Assembly: GCA_038230275.1 (NCBI GenBank)
Contig: JBBRNO010000051.1
Span: 1 to 38,347, forward strand
Direction: 5' to 3'
DNA length: 38,347 nt
DNA from: JANXXV01 sp038230275
GTDB taxonomy: Bacteria > Acidobacteriota > Terriglobia > Bryobacterales > Bryobacteraceae
In this document: positions 23,402 through 31,590 of the stretch, piece by piece
How positions within the stretch are numbered: position 1 is the stretch's first letter
Layout: every line of letters begins with the position of its first letter
Notes under the pieces: generated by a model
Told to the model about the DNA's origin: nothing
Seen by the model: only the letters and a program-made list of their open reading frames with translations
The model's database searches: none
Made by a program: the position numbers and the translations under genes

Positions 23402-24645
23402 TCGGCACGCAGCGCCTCGACCGGGTCGAGCCGCGCCGCCCTCCTTGCGGGATACCAGCCGGATACGACGCCGACGGTGGTGGAAACAAAAATCGAGAGC
23501 AGGACATACGGCAGAGTGACTTTCAGCGTTGCACCGAAGGCAACGCCCAGAAGCAGGGATACGGCGGTTCCCAACGCGAGCCCGATGAAGCCGCCGGCGA
23601 GTGACAGGATTACGGACTCGGTGAGGAACTGCATCATAATGTCGTTTTGGCGCGCTCCCAGGCTCTTGCGGATTCCGATTTCCCGCGTTCGCTCGGTGAC
23701 GCTGACGAGCATGATATTCATGATGACAATTCCGCCGACGATCAGCGAGATGCTGGTGACGGGAACTACGATTGCGGCGATTATGCCAAGGATGGAATCG
23801 ACAAACGAGCGGACCGAATCCGGTGTGAGGGTGTCAAAATTATCCTCCTGGCCAGGGGGCGTATGAAAGTGCGTACGCAGCGCCGCGCGGGTCAAGTCAA
23901 GCGAGGCGTCCATGCTGAGACCGGTCCCAGGACGGGCCTTCCCGAATACCGCTGAGCCATTTCGGCCGCCGAACAACTGCTGATAAACCGTGATGGGAAT
24001 ATAGACGGGGTTGTCCAGACTCCGCCCGAACGATGAGCCTTGCCGTTCCAGCAGACCGATGACGGTGAAGTCGTTTCCGGAGAGGCGGATCTTCCGGCCT
24101 ATCGGAGAGGCGCCGGGAAATAGGGCCGTACGGATATCGTCTCCAATGACAGCGACGTGCTGGTGCATGCGCTCCTCCGTCTCAACGAAGAAACGGCCAT
24201 CGGAGATCGGCACGTCGCGAATGTCGGGCAGGGAAGCGGAGGCGCCCAGGATGGCCGCTCCTTCAAAGGTCTGATTGTCGCCCTTAACGTCTTCACTCCG
24301 CTGTTGATACGGACTGTAGAGAATCGAGTCCCCGGTGACAGTGCGCAAGTAGGCGACGTCCTCCGGACGGATCCGTTTGTTGCGGCGCTGCTTGTCGGCC
24401 AATTGCTTTCGAGTGAGCCGTCCCACCGACGCGATTTGAGCAACCAGATAGCTGTCAGTGCCAAACGCCTTCGCCGTGATTCCTTCCGCGTAGACGCCGA
24501 GCCCGTCAATCGCCGCGCCCACTAGAATCACGCTGGCCACTCCGATGATGATTCCCAGTAGCGTGAGGAAGCTGCGTAGCTTATGCGCACGGATGGAATC
24601 AAGCGCCAGGGAGATGGCGGTGGAGATGTTGTAGGACAGATTCAT
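23398..24645 (-). CDS. MacB/FtsX-like ABC transporter permease
   Basis: 415 residues from the ATG at 24643-24645. The frame is open to 24711, but that start would add a non-family stretch; this ATG gives the usual beginning (MNLSYNISTAISLALDSIRA then LRSFLTLLGIIIGVASVILV). Architecture equals the downstream paralogue: one N-terminal helix, a MacB_PCD periplasmic part, three C-terminal helices with SLIVGGIVIMNIMLVSVTER and EIGIRKSLGARQNDIMMQFL. It has no nucleotide-binding domain. The two proteins may form a heterodimeric permease. No ribosome site is evident before the ATG. There is no ATPase or membrane-fusion gene upstream; the next gene upstream is a gluconolactonase-type gene on the same strand. 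Confidence 0.9.
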   Translation of the reverse strand: MNLSYNISTAISLALDSIRAHKLRSFLTLLGIIIGVASVILVGAAIDGLGVYAEGITAKAFGTDSYLVAQIASVGRLTRKQLADKQRRNKRIRPEDVAYLRTVTGDSILYSPYQQRSEDVKGDNQTFEGAAILGASASLPDIRDVPISDGRFFVETEERMHQHVAVIGDDIRTALFPGASPIGRKIRLSGNDFTVIGLLERQGSSFGRSLDNPVYIPITVYQQLFGGRNGSAVFGKARPGTGLSMDASLDLTRAALRTHFHTPPGQEDNFDTLTPDSVRSFVDSILGIIAAIVVPVTSISLIVGGIVIMNIMLVSVTERTREIGIRKSLGARQNDIMMQFLTESVILSLAGGFIGLALGTAVSLLLGVAFGATLKVTLPYVLLSIFVSTTVGVVSGWYPARRAARLDPVEALRAD

Positions 24646-24979
24646 GGCGGCGTTTCTACTATCATGGCATTGCTTAGACGGCGATTTGGAGAAGAAGAGC
24701 TTGTAATGCAAGAAGCCTGGGCCTTCGAGAATTCCATGGAGTGGAGGATTGTGATTGTCAACGCAGAGCCAAAGGCGCTATTGGAAATATCGATGCCTGG
24801 CGTTTCGGTCCTAATTCGCTGGATGTTCCAAGATTTGGGCGGGCGTAACCGGGTCACGCAACGGATCAGCATCGCAGGCGAGAAATCTGCTTCTCTGGCG
24901 GACTTGATGGCGGGCCCTTTTGAAAGCGGCGCTCCGGCCGGCATGAAGAAGCTCTGCTAAACAATGGAGAAAGCGGCGG
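24646..24979. other. Gap upstream of the permease pair
   Basis: 334 bp that must contain the promoter of the permease pair if it is transcribed separately from the gluconolactonase gene. An open plus-strand frame (24583-24960) and a minus one (24642-24944) both lack recognisable motifs and start signals; I take neither as a gene. No hairpin with T-run seen. Confidence 0.4.
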
Positions 24980-25969
24980 CTAACGGTTGGCGGCCTTCGG
25001 CGCTGTGATGCGGCCCGGCTTGGTGACTTGCACACTCCACAGCGACCCGCCGGCGGTGATGAAAAGCGTTTTTAAATCGGGACCGCCGAAGGCGCAGTTG
25101 GTTACTTCATCGTTTGGAATGGCCACGTACTCCAGTAATTTGCCTTTTGGTGACAAGATATAGATGCCGCCTTTATACTTTTCATTGGTCTCATTCGGAG
25201 CGTTGTTGCGCGTAAGACCCGCGGCCACAAAGAATCTGCCCGCGGTGTCCATTTTGAAACCGTCGGGTCCTCGCGCAGTGCCCCAATCGAAAATCAGTTT
25301 GCGGCTATTCGCGGCCACTGTTCCATCGGGCTTCAGATCGAACTGCCAGAGTTTGCGTGCGCCGCCTACTTTGTTGTTATTGTTGTCGGCCACGAAAAGA
25401 TGTTTGTCATCGGGCGAAACCAGAATGCCGTTTGGACGTTCGATTTCGTGGGTGAGGATGCGGGTGACTTTTCCCGGTGCGTCGATACGATAGACACCCT
25501 CCACCAGTTCGCCTTTTTCGTCGTTTATCTCCATACTGTCGCGGCCGCCGTAGCGAGGGTCGGTGAAATAGATGCGACCTTTGGAATCGATGGTGAGATC
25601 ATTCGGCGAGTTGAATTTCTTGCCTTCGTAGTTCGCCGCCAGCACGGTGATGGCGCCGCCGGTTTCGGTGCGGGTCACCTGGCGGGCTTGCGCTTCACAG
25701 GCGATGAGGCGGCGTTGCGAATCGATGAGCAGGCCGTTGGCGCCGCCCGACGGCTGGCGGAATACTTGCGGCTTGCCCTGAGCGTCCCGGCGCGTGATGC
25801 TGTTGCCGCCAACGAAGTAGAGGTCCGTCGGCGGGAGCCACGCAGGCCCTTCGCCTGCGTTCATTTCGCCTTCTAGTTTCGGCGTTCCGACAGTGATGCG
25901 CTGTTGGGCATCAGCGGCAGGTGCGCAGGCGGCCAACAGGATTAGGGTATATGCGGCTTTTGAAGGCAT
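24980..25969 (-). CDS. Exported SMP-30/gluconolactonase-like protein
   Basis: 329 residues with a Sec signal (MPSKAAYTLILLAACAPAADA). The six-bladed SMP-30 propeller is evident: GEGPAWLPPTDLYFVGG gives the first metal-binding Glu, then FNSPNDLTIDSKGRIYFTDP with RYGG, RPNGILVSPDDKHLFVAD with its Asn ligand, and GPDGFKMDTAGRFFVAAG with its Asp ligand. Family members hydrolyse sugar lactones with a divalent metal ion. The export signal puts the activity in the periplasm, where sugar oxidation by quinoproteins would make lactones; the PQQ dehydrogenase in this window, however, is a remnant. It follows the aminotransferase-like gene by 17 nt and is probably co-transcribed with it. Confidence 0.9.
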   Translation of the reverse strand: MPSKAAYTLILLAACAPAADAQQRITVGTPKLEGEMNAGEGPAWLPPTDLYFVGGNSITRRDAQGKPQVFRQPSGGANGLLIDSQRRLIACEAQARQVTRTETGGAITVLAANYEGKKFNSPNDLTIDSKGRIYFTDPRYGGRDSMEINDEKGELVEGVYRIDAPGKVTRILTHEIERPNGILVSPDDKHLFVADNNNNKVGGARKLWQFDLKPDGTVAANSRKLIFDWGTARGPDGFKMDTAGRFFVAAGLTRNNAPNETNEKYKGGIYILSPKGKLLEYVAIPNDEVTNCAFGGPDLKTLFITAGGSLWSVQVTKPGRITAPKAANR

Positions 25970-25986
25970 TCCCCATATTCTATCCG

Positions 25987-27267
25987 CTATGCCGGCAGCG
26001 AGCCGCGCTGGATGATCTTCTCCATCACTTCAGCGAAGGTGTCAATCTCTTCCAGCGTTGTGTAGACGTTTGGCGTAATGCGCAGACCCTGATATTCACC
26101 CTCGGTCACAATCCCTACCGTCCAGATGCGGTGCTTCTCCCAGAGGAACTTGGATAGCTTCGGCGCATCGAAACCGTCGATACTGATGAAGCCGATGCCG
26201 CAGGACTGCTCCGGGTCTTCGCTGTTCAAAATCTTGACCGCAGGCAAATCGCGGAGCCGGTTCGACCAGCGTTTGCGCAGGTAGCGCAGGCGTTCGGCCT
26301 TTCGTTCCACGCCGATGCTTTCGTGAAACGTGAGTGCTTCGGTGATGGCATTGCGCTGCGAAGCCGGGTGTGTGCCGATCTCCTCGAACTTGCGGATATT
26401 ATCCTGCATGGAATCGGGCGCCGGCATCATGGGCCAGATCTTCGGGATCTTCGACTTCTTCACGTACAACATGCCGGTGCCGATGGGGGCGAGCACCCAT
26501 TTGTGCAGCGACGTTCCATAATAATCGCAATCCAGGTCTTCCTGCTTGAAGGGGAATTGGGCGAAGGCGTGCGCGCCGTCCACCACGACTTCGATGCCAC
26601 GGGCGCGCGCCATCTGGCAGATCTTCTTCACTGGAAAAATCTGTCCGGTGCGATTGGTGATGTGGCAGATGTGGATCACCTTCGTCTTCGGAGTGATGTT
26701 GTCTTCAATGCGCTTGGCCAGATAATCCAGGCTGGGCGGCGGCACTGGGAACGTGATCTGGCGTAGCACGATGCCGTCGCGCCGTTCGCGCTGCTTCCAG
26801 GTGGTGATCATGCGCGGGTAGTCCTGATTGGTGGTAAGGACTTCGTCACCCGCTTTTAGTTCCATGCCGAGTTGTACGATTTCGAGCGACTCGCTGGCGT
26901 TGCGGGTAATGGCGATCTCCTCCGTATCGCAACCGAAGGCGCGCGCCAGGCGGCGGCGAACCGTTTCAATTCCCGGATCGAGCACGTTCCACATGTAGTA
27001 GGACGGGTTCATGTTCTCGATTTCGAGATAGCGCTTCTCTGTGTCCATCACCACCTTGGGGGAAGGGGCAACACCTCCGTTGTTGAGGTTGATCATGTTG
27101 CGGTCTACGGTGAAGGCGTGGCGGATGTTGAGCCAGAAATCTTCATCGCGGGCGACAGCATCGGCCGGCCGGCCTGAAACGGATTGAGCGGCAGCCTGCA
27201 CCAGTGCGACGGGGGATTGGATTGCAAACGCGCCGGTTGATGAGGCAAGAAAGCGGCGACGATCCAT
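25987..27267 (-). CDS. Class V aminotransferase-like PLP enzyme with Tat signal
   Basis: 426 residues from the ATG at 27265-27267, chosen because it opens a twin-arginine signal (MDRRRFLASSTGAFAIQSPV). The frame is open to 27480 without other support. Fold type I, class V (isopenicillin-N epimerase/cysteine desulfurase-like): INLNNGGVAPSPKVV near residue 61, ITRNASESLEIVQLG, the cofactor Asp in VVVDGAHAFAQFPF, and the PLP lysine Lys256 in YYGTSLHKWVLAPIGTGML. C-terminal small domain: GIVTEGEYQGLRITPNVYTT. Reactions in this group include epimerisation, desulfuration and lyase chemistry; the substrate is unknown. Export of a PLP enzyme needs cofactor loading in the cytoplasm, which fits the Tat route. 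Confidence 0.9.
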   Translation of the reverse strand: MDRRRFLASSTGAFAIQSPVALVQAAAQSVSGRPADAVARDEDFWLNIRHAFTVDRNMINLNNGGVAPSPKVVMDTEKRYLEIENMNPSYYMWNVLDPGIETVRRRLARAFGCDTEEIAITRNASESLEIVQLGMELKAGDEVLTTNQDYPRMITTWKQRERRDGIVLRQITFPVPPPSLDYLAKRIEDNITPKTKVIHICHITNRTGQIFPVKKICQMARARGIEVVVDGAHAFAQFPFKQEDLDCDYYGTSLHKWVLAPIGTGMLYVKKSKIPKIWPMMPAPDSMQDNIRKFEEIGTHPASQRNAITEALTFHESIGVERKAERLRYLRKRWSNRLRDLPAVKILNSEDPEQSCGIGFISIDGFDAPKLSKFLWEKHRIWTVGIVTEGEYQGLRITPNVYTTLEEIDTFAEVMEKIIQRGSLPA

Positions 27268-27547
27268 AAGTAAAGATATGCCGAATGGGGCAGTCGGGTC
27301 AAATGTTACTGCCCAATCGAAGTTTGGGCGATAGGCCAGGCTTGGGTGGCGCCGGCTCAGATATGCCAATGCCAGACCGGCGGATACTTCGATCAGGCGC
27401 ATTTCGTCCATGACTTTCGGGCGTTTTCCGGGATCACGCCGACCGCGTATGCGGCGCACACAGGTCCGTACAGCAATCACGTTCCGCTGGCGGAGTAGGG
27501 CGTTTTTTTACAAGACATCTCTGTTGGTGTTCGGTGAGAATAGGGAC

Positions 27548-28033
27548 ATGAACAGCAAGGTGAAACCCATTCCTGACGGTTATCGCGGCGCTACTCCCTA
27601 CCTGACAGTGAAGAATGCCGCGAGTGCGATTGAATTTTATCGGCGGGCGTTCGGGGCTACGGAACTATTTCGTATCGCCGCGCCCGACGGAAAGATTGGA
27701 CACGCCGAGATCAAGATCGGCGAGGCAGTATTGATGCTTTCCGATGAGTATCCTGAAATGAACGTCCTGAGTCCGGAAACAATTGGAGGCTCGCCGGTTA
27801 CCATTCACATTTATGTGGAAGATGTGGATGCCATGGCGAAGCGCGCGATGGAAGCCGGCGCAAAAGAAGTGCGGCCAGTGGCAGACCAATTCTACGGCGA
27901 CCGCGGCGGAAAATTCACCGATCCTTTCGGACACCATTGGTGGTTAGGGACGCACATTGAGGATGTGACGCCGGATGAGATGAAGAAGCGCGCAGCCGCA
28001 TTGTTCGGAGGGAGCGAGAATGGCGCATCGTGA
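27548..28033 (+). CDS. VOC-family protein, PhnB-like
   Basis: 161 residues from the ATG at 27548, preceded by GGTGAGAATAGGG; the frame is open upstream to 27410 with only Arg-rich sequence. It is a glyoxalase/bleomycin-resistance (VOC) fold protein of the PhnB/YdeM-like group: TPYLTVKNAASAIEFYRRAF then GATELFRI, HAEIKIGEAVLMLSDEYPE, and the closing FTDPFGHHWWLGTHIEDVTP. Such proteins bind a metal or small molecule; the reaction is unknown. Cytoplasmic, no signal. The gene overlaps the second VOC gene by 14 nt and is clearly its paralogue. A longer C-terminal tail (PDEMKKRAAALFGG) distinguishes it. Confidence 0.9.
   Translation: MNSKVKPIPDGYRGATPYLTVKNAASAIEFYRRAFGATELFRIAAPDGKIGHAEIKIGEAVLMLSDEYPEMNVLSPETIGGSPVTIHIYVEDVDAMAKRAMEAGAKEVRPVADQFYGDRGGKFTDPFGHHWWLGTHIEDVTPDEMKKRAAALFGGSENGAS
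28007..28014 (+). promoter_or_regulatory. Ribosome binding site inside the first VOC gene
   Basis: GGAGGGAG, 5 nt before the ATG at 28020, lies within the 3' end of the first VOC gene and supports the overlapping start of the second. Confidence 0.65.
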
Positions 28034-28421
28034 GGGGTTTCATACGGCGACGCCGTACATGGTGATTAAGAATGCAGCCGCTGCGATGGAATTCTACAAG
28101 AAAGCGTTTGGGGCCACGGAACTGGGCCGGCACGCGGACGCGGATGGACGAGTCCGGCACGGCGAAATCAAAATCGGCGATTCCCCGATCATGATCTGTG
28201 ATGAGTTCGGCGATTTTCCGCAGATGCGCAGCGCGCAGGCCCTGGGTGGGTCGCCGGTGCAAATCTTCCTAAACGTCGACGATGCGGATGCGCTTGCGGC
28301 GCGGGCACAAGCCGCCGGCGCGACGCTCTTCCATCCGATGCAGGATCAGCCCTACGGGCGCAGCGGCGGATTGCAAGATCCGTTTGGATACACGTGGTGG
28401 ATTTGCACGCACAAAGATTAG
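28020..28421 (+). CDS. VOC-family protein, PhnB-like, second copy
   Basis: 133 residues. Same fold and family as the upstream protein: TPYMVIKNAAAAMEFYKKAF then GATELGRH, HGEIKIGDSPIMICDEFGD, and LQDPFGYTWWICTHKD at the end. The start overlaps the first VOC gene by 14 nt and has a strong ribosome site (28007-28014) inside it. The pair probably arose by tandem duplication, with the two proteins perhaps acting as a heterodimer, since VOC active sites often form at dimer interfaces (inference). The stop codon overlaps the end of the convergent oxidoreductase gene by 4 nt (28418-28421). Confidence 0.9.
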   Translation: MAHREGFHTATPYMVIKNAAAAMEFYKKAFGATELGRHADADGRVRHGEIKIGDSPIMICDEFGDFPQMRSAQALGGSPVQIFLNVDDADALAARAQAAGATLFHPMQDQPYGRSGGLQDPFGYTWWICTHKD

Positions 28422-29452
28422 ACGATGGCGATAGTGCGGCGCTCAATGGCACTGCGCGCGGCTGCTTCAATTACCATCAAGCCATCGCGTGAATCAGCAG
28501 CCTGCACCGGAATGGGCGCTCCGCACTGCAGGTGCGCTGCGATTCCAGCGTAATATTCCTGATAGGCGCCGCGGAGCGTAGGGATGGTTAGACGGCTGCC
28601 ATCGGCTGCGGTGAGTTGCCCGTAATTACAGGAGACATCGTCGCCATAGCCGGGCTGACCCGGGCGGAGGCCGGCTTTCAGAGCCTCTTCCTGCGAATCC
28701 ATTCCATACTTGAGGAAGCTGCCGCCGTCGCCATGGATTAAGAAGTGCGGGCCTGGATCGCGCACCAGATTGGCGGCGTGAAGGATGGCGCGGCAAGGCC
28801 CGTAGTCGAGTATCAAGTGAAAGTAGTCGCCGGTTGTTGCGGCATCGCGCTGTGAGAGGACATCGGCGAATACCGCTTGGGGCATCCCGAATAACTGCAG
28901 AGCCTGATCGATTAAATGGGATCCCAGGTCGTAGAGCTGGCCGGCTCCTTTAATAGGTGCTTCCCGCCAGCCGCCTCTCAGTTGCGGGCGGAAGCGATCG
29001 AAGTGCGCTTCGTAATGATAAACGTTGCCAAGCGACCCTTCGGCAATGCATTCTTTCACCGTTAAGAAATCGTTATCCCAGCGGCGATTTTGGAAGACGC
29101 TGATGGACTTGTTCTTCGATTCCGCGAGTGCGATCAACTCGTTTGCCTGCTGGACCGATGCCGCGAAGGGCTTGTCCACTACCACGTGCTTGCCGGCGTG
29201 CAGGGCGGAGCGAGCGTTCTCAAAGTGGTTGGGAGAAGGCGAGGCAACAACTACCAGATCGATGGCCGGGTTGGAGAGCATTTGGGCAACACTTGCGGTG
29301 ACCTGAACTCCGGGCAGATCCTGCTCTACAATCGCACGGCGGCTGGTGACTATGCTCGCCAGATGGAGTTCCGGGATGGCGCTGATGAGCGGGGCGTGAA
29401 AGACTGCTCCGCCCAGACCATACCCGATGAGCCCGACGGTGGTTTTTGCCAT
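28418..29452 (-). CDS. Gfo/Idh/MocA-family oxidoreductase, YdgJ-like
   Basis: 344 residues. N-terminal Rossmann domain VGLIGYGLGGAVFHAPLI (residues 6-23), the family's catalytic-lysine motif VVVDKPFA (Lys94; EKP in many relatives), followed by ISVFQNRRWDNDFLTVKECI and ESH-like AHFDRFRPQLRGGWRE, all typical of E. coli YdgJ and inositol dehydrogenase relatives (scyllo-inositol dehydrogenase IolW). The likely reaction is NAD(P)-dependent oxidation or reduction of a cyclitol or sugar; the substrate is not fixed. Cytoplasmic. It is encoded alone on this strand, convergent with the VOC pair, with a weak TGGAA before the ATG. Confidence 0.9.
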   Translation of the reverse strand: MAKTTVGLIGYGLGGAVFHAPLISAIPELHLASIVTSRRAIVEQDLPGVQVTASVAQMLSNPAIDLVVVASPSPNHFENARSALHAGKHVVVDKPFAASVQQANELIALAESKNKSISVFQNRRWDNDFLTVKECIAEGSLGNVYHYEAHFDRFRPQLRGGWREAPIKGAGQLYDLGSHLIDQALQLFGMPQAVFADVLSQRDAATTGDYFHLILDYGPCRAILHAANLVRDPGPHFLIHGDGGSFLKYGMDSQEEALKAGLRPGQPGYGDDVSCNYGQLTAADGSRLTIPTLRGAYQEYYAGIAAHLQCGAPIPVQAADSRDGLMVIEAAARSAIERRTIAIV

Positions 29453-29634
29453 TTTTCCAGTGTAGTGGATGGGCCGGTCCTACTCAGTCGCTTAGTGCAG
29501 AGAACTTATTACGCCGGCCGCAACCGGAGGGCTGCTGGCGCTCACTCCGCCAGCGGGGATGGAACCGCATGCCCCGAACCGCTTGGAAATGCTCAACCTC
29601 AAAGGCGATTCTCGTGCTGGAGTAGAATAACGGC

Positions 29635-30612
29635 ATGCGAAAAACGCTTACAGCCCTGCTGCTGATTCTCTGCGCCTGTGCACTTGCTGCGCCTCCATCG
29701 AACCATGACGTTTCCAAAGAGACGGTTGAGAAGTGGATGACCGAGCTTTCCAATTGGGGGCGATGGGGAAAGGATGATCAGTTGGGCGCGCTAAACCTGA
29801 TTACCCCGGCTAAGCGCAAGGCCGCGGTGGCTTTGGTTCGCGAGGGAATTCCGGTATCGCTGGCGCGGGACACCGAGAAGGACAAGGCGAGCGACAACCC
29901 GGATCCGTTTGAGCACAAGATGACGTGGACCGGGAAGACGACTCCGGGGCAATTCTCATTGGACCACTATGGCGTTTCCTATCACGGCTACGCGCACACG
30001 CACATGGATGCGCTTTGCCACATGTTTTACAACGGCAAAATGTTCAATGGCTATTCGCAACAGGAAGTAACGGATAAGGGCGCGCAAAAGCTGTCGATTC
30101 TGAACGAGAAGAACGGTATCATGTCGCGCGGGCTGCTTATGGATATCCCACGATTGAAGGGCGTGCCGTATCTGGACACCGCCGTGGCCATTTATCCGGA
30201 AGACCTTGAGGCATGGGAGAAGCAGGCCGGCATCCACGTTGGCAGTGGGGATATTGTGTTTATCCGCACTGGACGCTGGGCGAGGCGGGCGGCCAAAGGG
30301 CCGTGGGACGCTTCTAAGAATTCGGCAGGGCTTCATGTCTCTTCGGTGAAGTGGCTGAAACAGCGGGATGTGGCCATGGTTGGCAGCGACGCGGCCAGTG
30401 ATGTAATGCCGTCGCTGGTTACGGGCGTGGCGCAACCGGTGCATCAACTTTTGTTGATCGCAATGGGCACTCCGATTTTCGATAACTGCGATTTGGAACG
30501 TTTGAGTGAAGAGACGAACAAACGCAAGCGCTGGGAGTTTCTGCTGACGGCTTCGCCACTGGCCGTGACCGGCGGTACGGGCTCGCCGATCAATCCGATT
30601 GCGACGTTTTAG
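29635..30612 (+). CDS. Exported cyclase-family hydrolase (PF04199)
   Basis: 325 residues with a signal peptide (MRKTLTALLLILCACALAAP). Family member of the kynurenine-formamidase/cyclase type. Metal-binding residues are visible in SYHGYAHTHMDALCHM: His121, His123, Asp125, plus His129. Other family parts are WGKDDQLGALNLITPAKRKA near residues 44-63, GDIVFIRTGRWARRA and VGSDAASDVMPS. Such enzymes hydrolyse amide or lactone bonds (formylkynurenine, isatin and others) with a divalent metal; the substrate is unknown. A GGAG lies 12 nt before the ATG. The gene stands alone between the divergent oxidoreductase and the convergent ThuA gene. Confidence 0.88.
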   Translation: MRKTLTALLLILCACALAAPPSNHDVSKETVEKWMTELSNWGRWGKDDQLGALNLITPAKRKAAVALVREGIPVSLARDTEKDKASDNPDPFEHKMTWTGKTTPGQFSLDHYGVSYHGYAHTHMDALCHMFYNGKMFNGYSQQEVTDKGAQKLSILNEKNGIMSRGLLMDIPRLKGVPYLDTAVAIYPEDLEAWEKQAGIHVGSGDIVFIRTGRWARRAAKGPWDASKNSAGLHVSSVKWLKQRDVAMVGSDAASDVMPSLVTGVAQPVHQLLLIAMGTPIFDNCDLERLSEETNKRKRWEFLLTASPLAVTGGTGSPINPIATF

Positions 30613-30667
30613 GATTTCCGGTAAAACGTGACCCTGTTCATTAAGCGTTTCGGCTGAGAACGATACG

Positions 30668-30688
30668 GTGCGGACCGAAGGGTCGCAC
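30668..30688. terminator. Hairpin between convergent genes
   Basis: An 8-bp stem with one bulged G (GTGCG-g-ACC and GGTCGCAC) closes a GAAG tetraloop in the 93-bp space between the convergent cyclase and ThuA genes. It could stop transcription from both sides, but no T-run follows on either strand. Confidence 0.35.
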
Positions 30689-30705
30689 TGGTCAATAGCG
30701 ATGCT

Positions 30706-31578
30706 CTAGCTTTCCCGCAGCAGCCATTTCGCGGCGTTCTTTTGCATCTTTTCGTACTCCGGGTTCCAAAGCACGCTCACCATGTGGCCGGGCGCCATGA
30801 AGCAGACGCGACCCTTTCCGTAGTCGTATGCCCACACCGCTTCGGCGCTATTGCTCCGGCGTCCGGCGGTGTCGGTAAAATCCAGTCCGTCCTCATTGAC
30901 GCTTCTGGCCAGCACGTACTTTGGGTCTTTATCGTAGGTCATGTAGTGCTGCTCGTCGGTGACCACGAAGTCATTGACATCCTTTGTGATGGGATGGTCG
31001 TGGTTGACGATCTTCACTTTGAACGGACGGATCGCGGGATGACCGGTGTAAATGGCCCCTTCCACATCCCGATAGTCCTTGTTCATGATGGAGGCCTGGC
31101 TATTGTTGTGGAACGCCCAGAGGGATCCGCCTTCTTCCACCCACTGCTTGATTCCCTTGCCTTGCTCTTCGGTCATCCAGCCCACCCGCCCTTCGCCGAT
31201 CTTCTTCTGGATTGGAGGCACACTGACGACATTGTTTTTTCGCTCGTTCCAATACATTGCATACCAGTAGCCATTGGGAAAACGCAGGCCGTCGCGGAAC
31301 ATGATCAGAATCTTGTACTGGCGAAGGCTCTCATAGCTGAGAGTCTTTTCTTCATCGGTGAAGTCTATGGACAGGCCCGCATCCTGCACCAGCGTGCTGG
31401 TGAGGGCAGAGCGGATGTAATCGGAATTGTGCGACTCGTCGCCAACAAGCGCAAACGCAGCCGCCTTCTTTCCTCTAAGAGTTTCAGCCGCGAATGAGGT
31501 GCCACAACCCAGGCCAAGTCCGGCCATCCCGATCGAACGCAACGCCGAACGGCGAGTCCATTTGCTTTCAAAGCTCAT
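30706..31578 (-). CDS. ThuA-domain protein with Tat-like signal
   Basis: 290 residues. The N-terminus (KWTRRSALRSIGMAGLGLGC) looks like a twin-arginine signal. The rest is a ThuA (trehalose-utilisation, glutamine-amidotransferase-like) domain: ALVGDESHNSDYIRSALTST, GIKQWVEEGGSLWAFHNNSQ, HPAIRPFKVKIVNHDHPIT and VVTDEQHYMTYDKD, closing YGKGRVCFMAPGHMVSVLWN. ThuA proteins process sugar derivatives in the periplasm or cytoplasm; one subgroup is linked to 3-keto-glycoside metabolism. The gene starts 12 nt after the stop of the glucan synthase gene on the same strand, which suggests co-transcription, though no ribosome site is evident. Confidence 0.9.
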   Translation of the reverse strand: MSFESKWTRRSALRSIGMAGLGLGCGTSFAAETLRGKKAAAFALVGDESHNSDYIRSALTSTLVQDAGLSIDFTDEEKTLSYESLRQYKILIMFRDGLRFPNGYWYAMYWNERKNNVVSVPPIQKKIGEGRVGWMTEEQGKGIKQWVEEGGSLWAFHNNSQASIMNKDYRDVEGAIYTGHPAIRPFKVKIVNHDHPITKDVNDFVVTDEQHYMTYDKDPKYVLARSVNEDGLDFTDTAGRRSNSAEAVWAYDYGKGRVCFMAPGHMVSVLWNPEYEKMQKNAAKWLLRES

Positions 31579-31590
31579 CGCAATTTCATA

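Noticed and set aside
24583..24960. Plus-strand frame of 125 codons before the permease pair
   Set aside because: No ribosome site, no recognisable domain, and it begins inside the opposing permease gene.
27268..27480. Upstream in-frame extension of the aminotransferase-like gene
   Set aside because: It would place about 70 residues before a clear Tat signal, which must be N-terminal.
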